The notes under the pieces were generated by a model. That model had not been told where the DNA came from, did no database searches, and worked only from the letters and a program-made list of their open reading frames with translations. Below are positions 1 to 6,769 of a stretch of 23,478 bases of DNA, piece after piece. The stretch comes from JBLNBQ01 sp050260095 (GTDB lineage Bacteria > Bacillota > UBA5301 > DYFA01). Position 1 is the stretch's first letter. Every line of letters begins with the position of its first letter. The translations under genes were made by a program, and so were the position numbers. The stretch is from NCBI GenBank assembly GCA_050260095.1, contig JBLNBQ010000095.1, positions 1 to 23,478 on the forward strand. Direction: 5' to 3'.

Positions 1-612
1 CTGGACGACCTGGTCGATGGTCAAGCCGTAGGCTTGCAGGCGGGCGGGGTCAAGTTCCACCCTGATTTCCCGGCTGCGCCCGCCTTGAACAGTCACCGAA
101 GCCACGCCGTCGAGCCGCTCCAGGTAGGTCGCCATCTCCTCCTCGGCCTTCCGCCTGAGTTCGGCCAAGTCGGAGTCGCCGCTCACCCCCACCGTCATGA
201 TCGGCATCTGAGAAGGGTCGAAGCGGAAGACCCGGGGCGCGTCGGCGTCGTCGGGCAGCCGGCCCCGGACACGCTCCACCGCTGCCCGCACGTCGTTCGC
301 GGCATCCTGCAGGTCGGTCCCCCACTTGAAGCTGAGCGAGACCCGGGCGTTTCCCTCCTGCGACACGGAGTTGATCCCCACCACCCCGTTGACCGAACTC
401 ACGGCCTGTTCCAAGGGGATGGTGATCAGCTTCTCGACTTCCTCGGGCGCCGCACCCGAGTACCCCACGCTGACGCTCAGGGAGGGAAAGGCCAGCTCCG
501 GCATGAGGTCGACGGCGAGCCGGCTGGCGGCGAAGAGGCCGAGGAGGATGATGGCGATGTAGGCCATCGCCGTGGTGATCGGCCGCTTGACCGAGAGCTG
601 AGCGATGTTCAC
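1..612 (-). CDS. RND-family efflux permease (AcrB/HAE1-like), N-terminal part only
   Basis: Inner-membrane pump subunit of a resistance-nodulation-division exporter, expected to use the proton gradient to export hydrophobic compounds with the fusion protein encoded just upstream. The visible 204 residues begin VNIAQLSVKRPITTAMAYIA, the usual RND start: a short cytoplasmic lead, then the first membrane helix (about residues 14-31). The first porter-domain segment follows, with the family pattern PEEVEKLITIPLEQAVSSV and then FKWGTDLQDAANDVRAAVE. The reading frame is open to the window edge, so about 80% of a normal ~1000-residue protein lies outside. The start is GTG at 610-612, which overlaps the TGA of the fusion-protein gene as GTGA, implying translational coupling. 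Substrate cannot be inferred. No outer-membrane channel gene is visible here. Confidence 0.93.
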   Translation of the reverse strand, partial: MNIAQLSVKRPITTAMAYIAIILLGLFAASRLAVDLMPELAFPSLSVSVGYSGAAPEEVEKLITIPLEQAVSSVNGVVGINSVSQEGNARVSLSFKWGTDLQDAANDVRAAVERVRGRLPDDADAPRVFRFDPSQMPIMTVGVSGDSDLAELRRKAEEEMATYLERLDGVASVTVQGGRSREIRVELDPARLQAYGLTIDQVVQ

Positions 613-1982
613 CGGCCGCGCCCCCCATGGCGAACGGCCGGAGCCCGCCGGGAAGCGCCCGGCCCGTAGGGCGAGGCGAGCGCCGAACTGCTGACCGCGC
701 GCACCGCCTGCCCATCCCGCAGCTGCTGCTGGCCGACGACCGCGACCGGGTCGCCCTCCGCCAGGCCGTCCAGAATCTCGACCCGCTCCTTGCCCTGCAC
801 CCCTATCTTCACCGGACGGGCTTCCGCGATGCCATCAGCCACCACAAACACGTAGAAGCCATCGCTCCGGCTGAGCAGCGCCTCTCGGGGAACAGTGAGG
901 ACGTTCGCCTTCTGCCCAACCACCAGGTCGACCCGGGCGAACATGCCCGGTCTCAGGCGCAGTTCGGGGTTGGCCACCCGCCCGCGCACCGGTAGGGTCC
1001 GGGTTGACGCCTCCACCACCGCCCCCAGGCTGGTGATCTTGCCGCGGAAGGTTTCCCCGGGAAAAGCGTCCACGGAGAGCGAGAAATCCTGGCCGACCCG
1101 GAGACGCCCGATATCTTTTTCAGCGACCGCGAAGGCGACTTCGATGGGGTCGAGGCCAGCGAGCGTGGCCACCGGCGCCGTGGTCGTGACCTGGCTCCCC
1201 GCCACCCCGAAGGTCCGGATGACCACCCCGGAGACGGTGGCCGCCGTGTTCACCTGGTCCAGCTGCAGTTTGACCATGGCCAGATTGGCTTCGGCCTGTC
1301 CAAGCTGAGCTTTGGCCACCTCCAACTGCATCTCGGCCTCGTGCAACTGGTCGGTGACGTTCCTCAGTTCCTGCTGGGTCGAGGCCCGCTGGTCATAGAG
1401 CAGCTTCACGCGCTCCAGGTCGCCGGCGATCTTGTCCCGCTGCGCTTCGGCCTTCCGGTAGTTCGCCCGGCTGGCGGCCAACCCGGCCATCGCCTGCTGC
1501 TCCTGGAGCAGCAGGTCGGAGTGGTCCACCGAGAACAACGGGTCGCCAACCCTGACCCGCTGCCCTTCTTTGACAGTCACGCGGGACAGCCGCCCGGCCC
1601 GCCGTGAGAAAACGTCTACCTGGTACTGCGGTTCCAACGAGCCGGAGAGCACGACGGCCTCTTCGACCGGACCTTTGCCCACCGGCTCCACCTGCACGCT
1701 CACCGCCTCGCCGCGGCCCCCTTGGCCCGGCCAGGACGGTCGCGCCCCGGCCTGACCAGGCCCGCGCTGCCCACCGCCAAACTGGCCGCCGCCGGGCTGC
1801 CCCGCCCGGGCGGCCCCACCCGTCATGCCCTGACGGGCGCCCGGTTGGCCTGACCGCGCCAGCGCCGCGACCGCCCGCCGCGCTGCGATGGCCTCGCCGA
1901 TCCGCACTCCCAGGAACCCGACGCTCACCAGCACCAACGCGCCAACGACGAACTTACGGCCCGAATGCTCCGCCATCCACAT
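609..1982 (-). CDS. RND efflux membrane fusion protein (HlyD/AcrA family)
   Basis: Periplasmic-adaptor type subunit that should link the downstream RND permease to the outer envelope. It is 457 residues long. One N-terminal membrane helix or uncleaved signal lies at about residues 10-29. An unusual Gly/Gln/Pro-rich linker follows (about 45-91), then the first half of a lipoyl-like domain (about 115-155) and a coiled-coil hairpin rich in Ala/Gln/Leu (about 156-245). The second lipoyl half (SGVVIRTFGVAGSQV) and the beta-barrel (RVGQDFSLSVDAFPGETFRG) follow, with the membrane-proximal domain last. The start is ATG at 1980-1982 or the ATG at 1974-1976; the GAGGGGG motif just upstream sits 3 nt from the first and 9 nt from the second, so the second may be the true start. 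The TGA overlaps the permease start. The gene diverges from the peptidase gene at 2118. Confidence 0.93.
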   Translation of the reverse strand: MWMAEHSGRKFVVGALVLVSVGFLGVRIGEAIAARRAVAALARSGQPGARQGMTGGAARAGQPGGGQFGGGQRGPGQAGARPSWPGQGGRGEAVSVQVEPVGKGPVEEAVVLSGSLEPQYQVDVFSRRAGRLSRVTVKEGQRVRVGDPLFSVDHSDLLLQEQQAMAGLAASRANYRKAEAQRDKIAGDLERVKLLYDQRASTQQELRNVTDQLHEAEMQLEVAKAQLGQAEANLAMVKLQLDQVNTAATVSGVVIRTFGVAGSQVTTTAPVATLAGLDPIEVAFAVAEKDIGRLRVGQDFSLSVDAFPGETFRGKITSLGAVVEASTRTLPVRGRVANPELRLRPGMFARVDLVVGQKANVLTVPREALLSRSDGFYVFVVADGIAEARPVKIGVQGKERVEILDGLAEGDPVAVVGQQQLRDGQAVRAVSSSALASPYGPGASRRAPAVRHGGRGR

Positions 1983-2022
1983 CTTCCCCCTCGTGAATGC
2001 CAGGGGTTACCCGCATGGGATA

Positions 2023-2031
2023 ATTATACCA
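2023..2031 (-). promoter_or_regulatory. Extended -10 promoter for the efflux operon
   Basis: On the minus strand this reads TGGTATAAT: a perfect sigma-A -10 hexamer (TATAAT, 2028-2023) preceded by the extended -10 TGn motif. No good -35 box stands 17 nt upstream, which is tolerable for extended -10 promoters. It lies about 40 nt ahead of the fusion-protein start, in the 135-bp divergent intergenic region, one of the few AT-rich patches here. Assignment to the fusion-protein/permease pair is inferred from orientation. Confidence 0.65.
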
Positions 2032-2117
2032 GATGGGGTGTCCCGCACCTACCCCTTGAAGCGATTGAGAGGAAAAGGTCCTTCCGGCGAGAATGGCAGT
2101 CTGTGGGAGGCGATCCT

Positions 2118-3710
2118 ATGATAAACGAGGCGCAGTCCTTCCTGGCCCGGGTCGTCCCGGAACTGGCCCGGCTCCAGAAAGAGAGCAATCTGGCCTATTG
2201 GGCGGCGAGCCGGACCAGCGCCAAAGCGGACGAAGAACGTCTCGTGGCGGCTGAGTCGTCCCTGCGGCTCTTCTTCGCCGACCGCGAGGCCTACGGAGAG
2301 CTGAAGGCCCTCCTCGCCCGGGCCGGCGAATGGGACGAGCTGACCCGTCGCCAACTCGAGCTGCTGCGCGACCAGTACCTGCCCAATCAACTCGAGCCCT
2401 CCGTAATCCAGGAACTGGTGCGGCGGGAGTCGGAGCTGACCAGCCTGTTCGCGGGTTTCCGCGCCCGGCTGGAGACGGGTGAGGTGACGGACAACGAACT
2501 GAAGCGGATTCTCCGGGAGGAGAGCGACTCGGCCCTGCGGGAGAAGGCCTGGACCGCCAGCAAGCAGATCGGCGAAGAGGCCGCGCCCAAGGTCCTCGAA
2601 CTCGTCGAGCTGCGCAACGAGGCCGCCCGGACGCTCGGCTACCCGGACTACTACCGCTTTGCCCTGGCCACCAACGAACTCGACGAAGCAGAACTCTTCC
2701 GCACCCTCGAACATCTCAAAGCAGTCACCGACGACCCCTTCCGCCAGGCCAAAGCCGAACTCGACCGGAGCCTCGCCGCCCGCTTCGGGGTCTCCGTGGC
2801 CGAGCTTCGCCCCTGGCACTACGCCGATCCCTTCTTTCAGGAGGCGCCGGCCGGCGAGGTCGACCTCGACCCATACTTCCGTGACCAGGACGTGGTGGAC
2901 CTCGCCCGCCGCTACTATGCCGGCATCGGCCTGGAGATCGGCGACATCATCGCCCGCAGCGACCTGTACGAGCGCCCGGGGAAGGAGCAGCACGCGTACT
3001 GCACCGACATCGACCGGGAAGGCGACGTGCGGGTGCTGGAGAACGTCCACCCTACCATGCGCTGGGCCGAGACCACCCTGCACGAGATGGGCCATGCCGT
3101 TTACGACAAGTACACCGACCCGTCGCTGCCCTACCTGCTGCGCGGCCCCGCCCACACCCTCACCACCGAGGCCGTCGCCATGATGATGGGGCGCCTGGTC
3201 ACCGACGCCGGGTGGCTCGCCCGGGTGCGGGGCTTAAGCGAAGCGGAGGCTCGCAAGGTGGCCGACCCCGCCCGCCGGCACCTCCGCCTGAACGAACTCA
3301 TCTTCGTACGCTGGGGGCTCGTGGTAGTCTTCTTCGAGCGGGAGCTGTACCGCGATCCTCGGCAAGATCTGAGCCGCCTCTGGAAGGAGAAGGTCGAGGC
3401 GCTCCAGTTCCTCACCTACCCGCTGCAGCGGCACGCCCCCGACTGGGCGGCCAAGATTCACCTGGCCGCCTACCCCGCCTACTACCAGAACTACCTGCTC
3501 GGCACCCTCACGGCCTCGCAGTTCGGCTGGGCCATCCGCCAGGCGCTCGGCCAAGGCGCCCTGGTAGGAAACCCCGCCACCGGCGACTTCCTGCGGGAAC
3601 GCATCTTCCGGCCCGGCGCCCGCTGGCCGTGGAACGAGCTGATCCGCCGCGCCACCGGCCAGCCGCTCAATCCTGACCTCTTCATCGAGGAGTTCGTGGG
3701 CCGGAGATGA
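2118..3710 (+). CDS. Zinc metallopeptidase, M2-like (HEMGH gluzincin)
   Basis: Predicted cytoplasmic zinc peptidase of the gluzincin clan, 530 residues, without a signal peptide or membrane segment. The catalytic motif HEMGH is at residues 322-326 (first two zinc ligands and the general base Glu323). The third ligand is probably Glu351 in TLTTEAVAMM, 25 residues further on. This spacing and the HEMGH form match family M2 (ACE-like peptidyl-dipeptidases) better than the HExGH of M3 oligopeptidases, though a distant M3-like assignment is possible. The N-terminal ~300 residues are helical and charged, as expected for the lid of such enzymes. I chose ATG at 2118-2120 because GGGAGG lies 9 nt upstream. 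An in-frame ATG at 1965 would run antisense through the fusion-protein start and lacks support. The gene stands alone, divergent from the efflux operon. Its substrate is unknown. Confidence 0.85.
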   Translation: MINEAQSFLARVVPELARLQKESNLAYWAASRTSAKADEERLVAAESSLRLFFADREAYGELKALLARAGEWDELTRRQLELLRDQYLPNQLEPSVIQELVRRESELTSLFAGFRARLETGEVTDNELKRILREESDSALREKAWTASKQIGEEAAPKVLELVELRNEAARTLGYPDYYRFALATNELDEAELFRTLEHLKAVTDDPFRQAKAELDRSLAARFGVSVAELRPWHYADPFFQEAPAGEVDLDPYFRDQDVVDLARRYYAGIGLEIGDIIARSDLYERPGKEQHAYCTDIDREGDVRVLENVHPTMRWAETTLHEMGHAVYDKYTDPSLPYLLRGPAHTLTTEAVAMMMGRLVTDAGWLARVRGLSEAEARKVADPARRHLRLNELIFVRWGLVVVFFERELYRDPRQDLSRLWKEKVEALQFLTYPLQRHAPDWAAKIHLAAYPAYYQNYLLGTLTASQFGWAIRQALGQGALVGNPATGDFLRERIFRPGARWPWNELIRRATGQPLNPDLFIEEFVGRR

Positions 3711-3711
3711 A

Positions 3712-3784
3712 GAACACCGGCGGAACCGGGCCGGCGCAGTCGCGCCGGCACTGCCGGAATCCGGAAATCCGCGGGCCGGTGTTC
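3712..3784. repeat. Nested inverted repeats after the peptidase gene
   Basis: An outer 10-bp perfect inverted repeat, GAACACCGGC at 3712-3721 and GCCGGTGTTC at 3775-3784, encloses a perfect 8-bp hairpin, GCCGGCGC (3730-3737) and GCGCCGGC (3742-3749), with the loop AGTC. It begins 2 nt after the peptidase TGA. There is no T-tract, so it is not a standard intrinsic terminator. It could stabilise the 3' end, act as a weak terminator, or be a small repetitive element. Confidence 0.6.
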
Positions 3785-4005
3785 AGCCGGCTCCAACGCT
3801 ACCTTCACGTGCTTGGCACTGGGCGGCCAAGCCCTGGCTGGTGGGATGTGGTCAGGGTCGGTCGAATGCCAGGCCTCCAGGATCTGGTCGAGACGCTGCC
3901 ATCCCCCGGCGGGGGGCGAGCCAGCGAACGCCCAGGTCAGATGCTTGCGATGGGCCTTGGTGATGTGGCAGCTGAAGAGGTCGTAGTCCACCCTGGACGA
4001 GACGT
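3785..4005 (-). pseudogene. Possible gene remnant, unidentified
   Basis: On the minus strand this stretch has an open frame with strongly G/C-biased third positions, as in real genes here. Its product looks protein-like, with segments such as DYDLFSCHITKAHRKHLTW and QRLDQILEAWHSTD. No credible start with a ribosome binding site was found. Upstream, the frame runs antisense to the plus-strand remnant; downstream, it runs into the hairpin and the antisense of the peptidase. I do not recognise the family. It may be the decayed interior of a lost gene or a chance open frame, and its ends are approximate. Confidence 0.25.
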
Positions 4006-4262
4006 TCATCCGTTTACAGCTCGAATGCGGCTTCGTGCAGAGGGGCGGCGACGCAAAGGTGGTTCCGGGGCACCCCCGCTTCCGGCCTTTCACGACCGCG
4101 GACTATCCCGACGTCCCCCAGTGGCCCGGAGAGGTCAAGCGCCGCTACCTTGATGCGGACGGCCGGATTCACCAGGATTTTTCCAACGCGCCGGTCGAGG
4201 AGGCCCTCCGCCAGACCCTTGAAATCATGGCGGATTTCGCGGCGAGGTTTCGCGGTGCGTAA
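3987..4262 (+). pseudogene. C-terminal remnant or small ORF, unidentified
   Basis: An open plus-strand frame follows a TAG at 3984-3986 and ends with TAA at 4260-4262, giving about 91 codons. Its codon use resembles genuine genes of this window, and the product looks protein-like: ETFIRLQLECGF, then DVPQWPGEVKRRYLDADGR and a helical end EEALRQTLEIMADFAARFR. There is no ATG with a ribosome binding site; the first GTG is at 4035. A strong intrinsic terminator of the same orientation begins 8 nt after the stop. This pattern suits the 3' end of a gene whose 5' part was deleted. I do not recognise the family. A short functional protein starting at GTG 4035 (75 residues) is the alternative. Confidence 0.4.
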
Positions 4263-4269
4263 CAGACGG

Positions 4270-4308
4270 GGCTGCCCCGAAGCACACGTTCGGGGCAGCC
4301 TCGTTTTC
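4270..4308 (+). terminator. Intrinsic terminator between the remnant ORF and rbsB
   Basis: A perfect 12-bp stem (GGCTGCCCCGAA at 4270-4281, TTCGGGGCAGCC at 4289-4300) with a 7-nt loop is followed on the plus strand by TCGTTTTC. It terminates plus-strand transcription after the ORF ending at 4262. On the minus strand it lies 52 nt past the rbsB stop and lacks a T-tract, so it may act on the rbs transcript only weakly or as a 3'-end stabiliser. Confidence 0.8.
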
Positions 4309-4352
4309 ACTGTGGAGGTTCGTTTTTGCTTAAGCCTTGTTCGCCGCCGTAA

Positions 4353-5240
4353 CTACTTCGTCACCAGCGCAAGGTCGACCGGGATGTACTTGTCGACCTT
4401 CTGGCCGCTTAGGAACTTCTGCGCGTACTCGACCGCCAGACGACCCATCTCGGCCGGCTTCTGGGCGACGGTGGCCGCGAGAGCGCCTTCCTTGACGGCT
4501 TTCACGGCGTCATCCACGGCGTCGAAACCGACGATTTTGATCCCGCTGCGGCCGGCCGCCGCGATCGCCTTGAGGGCGCCGAGCGCCATCTCGTCGTTGT
4601 GCGCGAAAACCGCGTCGATCTTCGGCTGCGCCTGAAGGATGTTCTCCATGACGGTCAGCCCCTTGGCACGGTCGAAGCCGGCTTCCTGGCGGGCGACCAC
4701 CTCGATGCCCGGGTACTTCTTCATGGCCTCGCCAAAGCCCAGGCCGCGGTCGCGGGCCGCCGAGGTGCCCGGGATGCCCTGAAGCTCGACCACCTTGCCC
4801 TTTCCGCCGAGGAGCTTGGCGACGTACTCGCCGGCCATCCGGCCGCCGGCGACGTTATCGGAAGCGATGTGAGTGACGACCTCTCCGCCCGCCGCCCCGC
4901 GGTCGACGGTGATGACCGGGATGCCAGCCTTGTTGGCCGCTTTGATTGCAGGCACGATGGCGTTGGAGTCGGTCGGGTTGATGAGAATGACGGAAACCCT
5001 CTTCTGAATCAGGTTCTCGATGCTGGCGAGTTGCCGGTTGGCATCGTTCTGCGCGTCGACGACCACCAGCTCGACCCCGGCCTTCTTGGCCGCCGCCTCA
5101 GCGCCTTCCTTGAGTTCCACGAAGAACGGGTTGTTGAGGGTGCTCAGCGCAAGACCCATGGTGACCTTCGCCGCCATGGCCGGAACCGCAAGACCGACGA
5201 GCAGGGCCACCAGTGCGATGAAAAGGACTGACCGCTTCAT
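4353..5240 (-). CDS. rbsB: Ribose ABC transporter substrate-binding protein
   Basis: Exported sugar-binding protein (295 residues) that delivers ribose to the RbsAC importer. A Sec signal peptide covers residues 1-23 and ends in AMA; there is no lipobox cysteine. The mature part shows periplasmic-binding-protein family features: LALSTLNNPFFVELKEGAE at the start, the hinge-region IENLIQKRVSVILINPTDS, then VITVDRGAAGG, HIASDNVAGG and VFAHNDEMALGA. These are characteristic of ribose/galactose binders. The ATG at 5238-5240 is preceded by AAAGAGGAGG with 8-nt spacing. The frame is open much further upstream, but that part is antisense-like and unsupported. It is the last gene of the rbs operon, an unusual place for the binding protein. 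The hairpin at 4270-4300 lies beyond its stop. Confidence 0.93.
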   Translation of the reverse strand: MKRSVLFIALVALLVGLAVPAMAAKVTMGLALSTLNNPFFVELKEGAEAAAKKAGVELVVVDAQNDANRQLASIENLIQKRVSVILINPTDSNAIVPAIKAANKAGIPVITVDRGAAGGEVVTHIASDNVAGGRMAGEYVAKLLGGKGKVVELQGIPGTSAARDRGLGFGEAMKKYPGIEVVARQEAGFDRAKGLTVMENILQAQPKIDAVFAHNDEMALGALKAIAAAGRSGIKIVGFDAVDDAVKAVKEGALAATVAQKPAEMGRLAVEYAQKFLSGQKVDKYIPVDLALVTK

Positions 5241-5308
5241 TCTGGGTTCCTCCTCTTTCTGATTTCGTTCACTGCCGGCTTGACGTTCCACCCACCTTGG
5301 TTCCCGTA

Positions 5309-5722
5309 TCACCTCGCCTTCTGGAAGTAGGTGTTCACACCGCAGCGCAGGATGACGTTGGCGTAGGGGCTGCACTCCCCCGTCCGGACCACTCCTTTGG
5401 TGGCAGGCAGCAGCGCCTTCAGCGCACTGTGCGGCACGAGACGAAGCGGCACCGGAGCGAGCAGGGAGATGAGCTTGGCGTAAAGCTCCGGGTTGCCCTG
5501 AACGATCTCTTCGGCGGCGACGGCCTCCTCCAAGGCCAGCTCCGGAAGGAGGGCCGCAAGAACCTCGCTGAAGCCGGGCAGGCCGGGAACCACGGAGAGG
5601 TCGATGCGCCTCACCCCCGCCGGGATGGGCAGACCGGCGTCGGCGACGGCCAGGGTGTCGGTGTGGCCGAGTTCGCCGATGGTCTGCAGCAACAGGGGAT
5701 TCAAAATGCCGTCGTTTTTCAT
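5309..5722 (-). CDS. rbsD: D-ribose pyranase
   Basis: Converts beta-D-ribopyranose to the furanose form that ribokinase uses. The 137 residues match the usual RbsD length (130-140). The N-terminus MKNDGILNPLLLQTIGELGH and the following DTLAVADAGLPIP are the family signature. His20 in GELGH corresponds to the catalytic histidine, and the C-terminal YANVILRCGV provides the conserved sugar-pocket tyrosine and asparagine. GGGAGGAG lies 6 nt before the ATG at 5720-5722. It sits 30 bp after rbsC and 68 bp before rbsB within the operon. Confidence 0.94.
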   Translation of the reverse strand: MKNDGILNPLLLQTIGELGHTDTLAVADAGLPIPAGVRRIDLSVVPGLPGFSEVLAALLPELALEEAVAAEEIVQGNPELYAKLISLLAPVPLRLVPHSALKALLPATKGVVRTGECSPYANVILRCGVNTYFQKAR

Positions 5723-5752
5723 GATGCGCTCCTCCCTTTGAGGCAGATTCCA

Positions 5753-6769
5753 CTACTCCCCGGCAACTGCCGACGCAGACGTGCCTGAGTCACCTCTGCC
5801 CCGTCCCAAGGCGCGGATGCTCTCCTTTTCAGCCGTGACGTGCAGCAGCCGGTCGAGCACGATCGCGACAAGAATGACGAGGCCTTTAGCCACATCCTGG
5901 TAGAACGGGGAGACGTTGAGCAGGTTCAGACCGTTGCCGAGGACGCCGATGATGAACGCCCCGACGATTGTGCCGCCCACGCCGCCGACCCCGCCAGACA
6001 TGCTGGTCCCGCCCAGGATGACCGCGGCGATCGCGTCCAATTCGTAGCCGCTGCCGGCCGTCGGCTGAGCGGAGACGAGCCGGGAGGTGAGCACGATCGA
6101 GGTCAGACCGGCCAGGGCACCGCACAGCGCGTAGATCACGGTCTTGGTGCGGCCCACGTCGATGCCGGACATCCGGCAGGCCGCCTCGTTGCCGCCGATG
6201 GCGTAGACCTGACGCCCGAAACGGGTGTTGTACAGGAGGACGGCCAGCACCGCGTAGACCGCCGCGGTGATCAGGACCGGGATTGGGACGGCGCCCACAT
6301 AGCCGCCTCCGATCGCCTCGAAGCTCGGCGAGTCGACGAGGATCGGCCGTCCTTCGGTGATGACCAGGGTGGCGCCGCGGCTCAAGGCGAGGCTCGCCAG
6401 CGTAACGATGAACGGCGGCAGGTCGAGGTAGGAGACGAAGAGCCCGTTGACCGTGCCGACGACCGCGCCGACTCCGAGGCCGACCAGGACCGCCAGGGCG
6501 ACGTTGTGGGTCGCCGCTAGGGTCATGGCGAGCAGCGCGCCGGCGAGCGCGATGACCCCGCCGACCGAAAGGTCGATGCCGGCCAGCAGGATGACGAGCG
6601 TCATGCCCGCAGCGACCAAGCCGTTGATGCTGACCTGGCGGGTGATGACCAGGAAGTTCGAGAGGGTCAGGAAGTTCTTGGAGAGCAGCGAGATGCATCC
6701 CACGATCAGCAGCAGTATCAGGAGCATTCCGTACCGGCGGAACAGTCCGGCCGTTCTAGCGCTGGGCAT
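5753..6769 (-). CDS. rbsC: Ribose ABC transporter permease
   Basis: Membrane-spanning subunit of the ribose importer, 338 residues, forming the channel as a homodimer with RbsA. It has the composition and spacing of 8-10 hydrophobic helices. Family motifs include GMTLVILLAGIDLSVGG near residue 60 and YAIGGNEAACRMSGIDVGR in the cytoplasmic loop that contacts the ATPase. GYELDAIAAVILGGTSMSGG and GTIVGAFIIGVLGNGLNLL follow. The ATG at 6767-6769 has GGGAGGG 7 nt upstream and lies inside the end of rbsA (14-nt overlap). The C-terminal tail after the last helix is polar and variable. Confidence 0.94.
   Translation of the reverse strand: MPSARTAGLFRRYGMLLILLLIVGCISLLSKNFLTLSNFLVITRQVSINGLVAAGMTLVILLAGIDLSVGGVIALAGALLAMTLAATHNVALAVLVGLGVGAVVGTVNGLFVSYLDLPPFIVTLASLALSRGATLVITEGRPILVDSPSFEAIGGGYVGAVPIPVLITAAVYAVLAVLLYNTRFGRQVYAIGGNEAACRMSGIDVGRTKTVIYALCGALAGLTSIVLTSRLVSAQPTAGSGYELDAIAAVILGGTSMSGGVGGVGGTIVGAFIIGVLGNGLNLLNVSPFYQDVAKGLVILVAIVLDRLLHVTAEKESIRALGRGRGDSGTSASAVAGE

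Noticed and set aside
1965..2117. N-terminal extension of the peptidase from ATG 1965
   Set aside because: It would overlap the fusion-protein start and promoter, and ATG 2118 has a clear ribosome binding site.
2049..3155. A 368-codon minus-strand frame inside the peptidase gene
   Set aside because: The plus frame carries the HEMGH zinc site and a good ribosome binding site; the antisense product is low-complexity Gly/Val/Leu.
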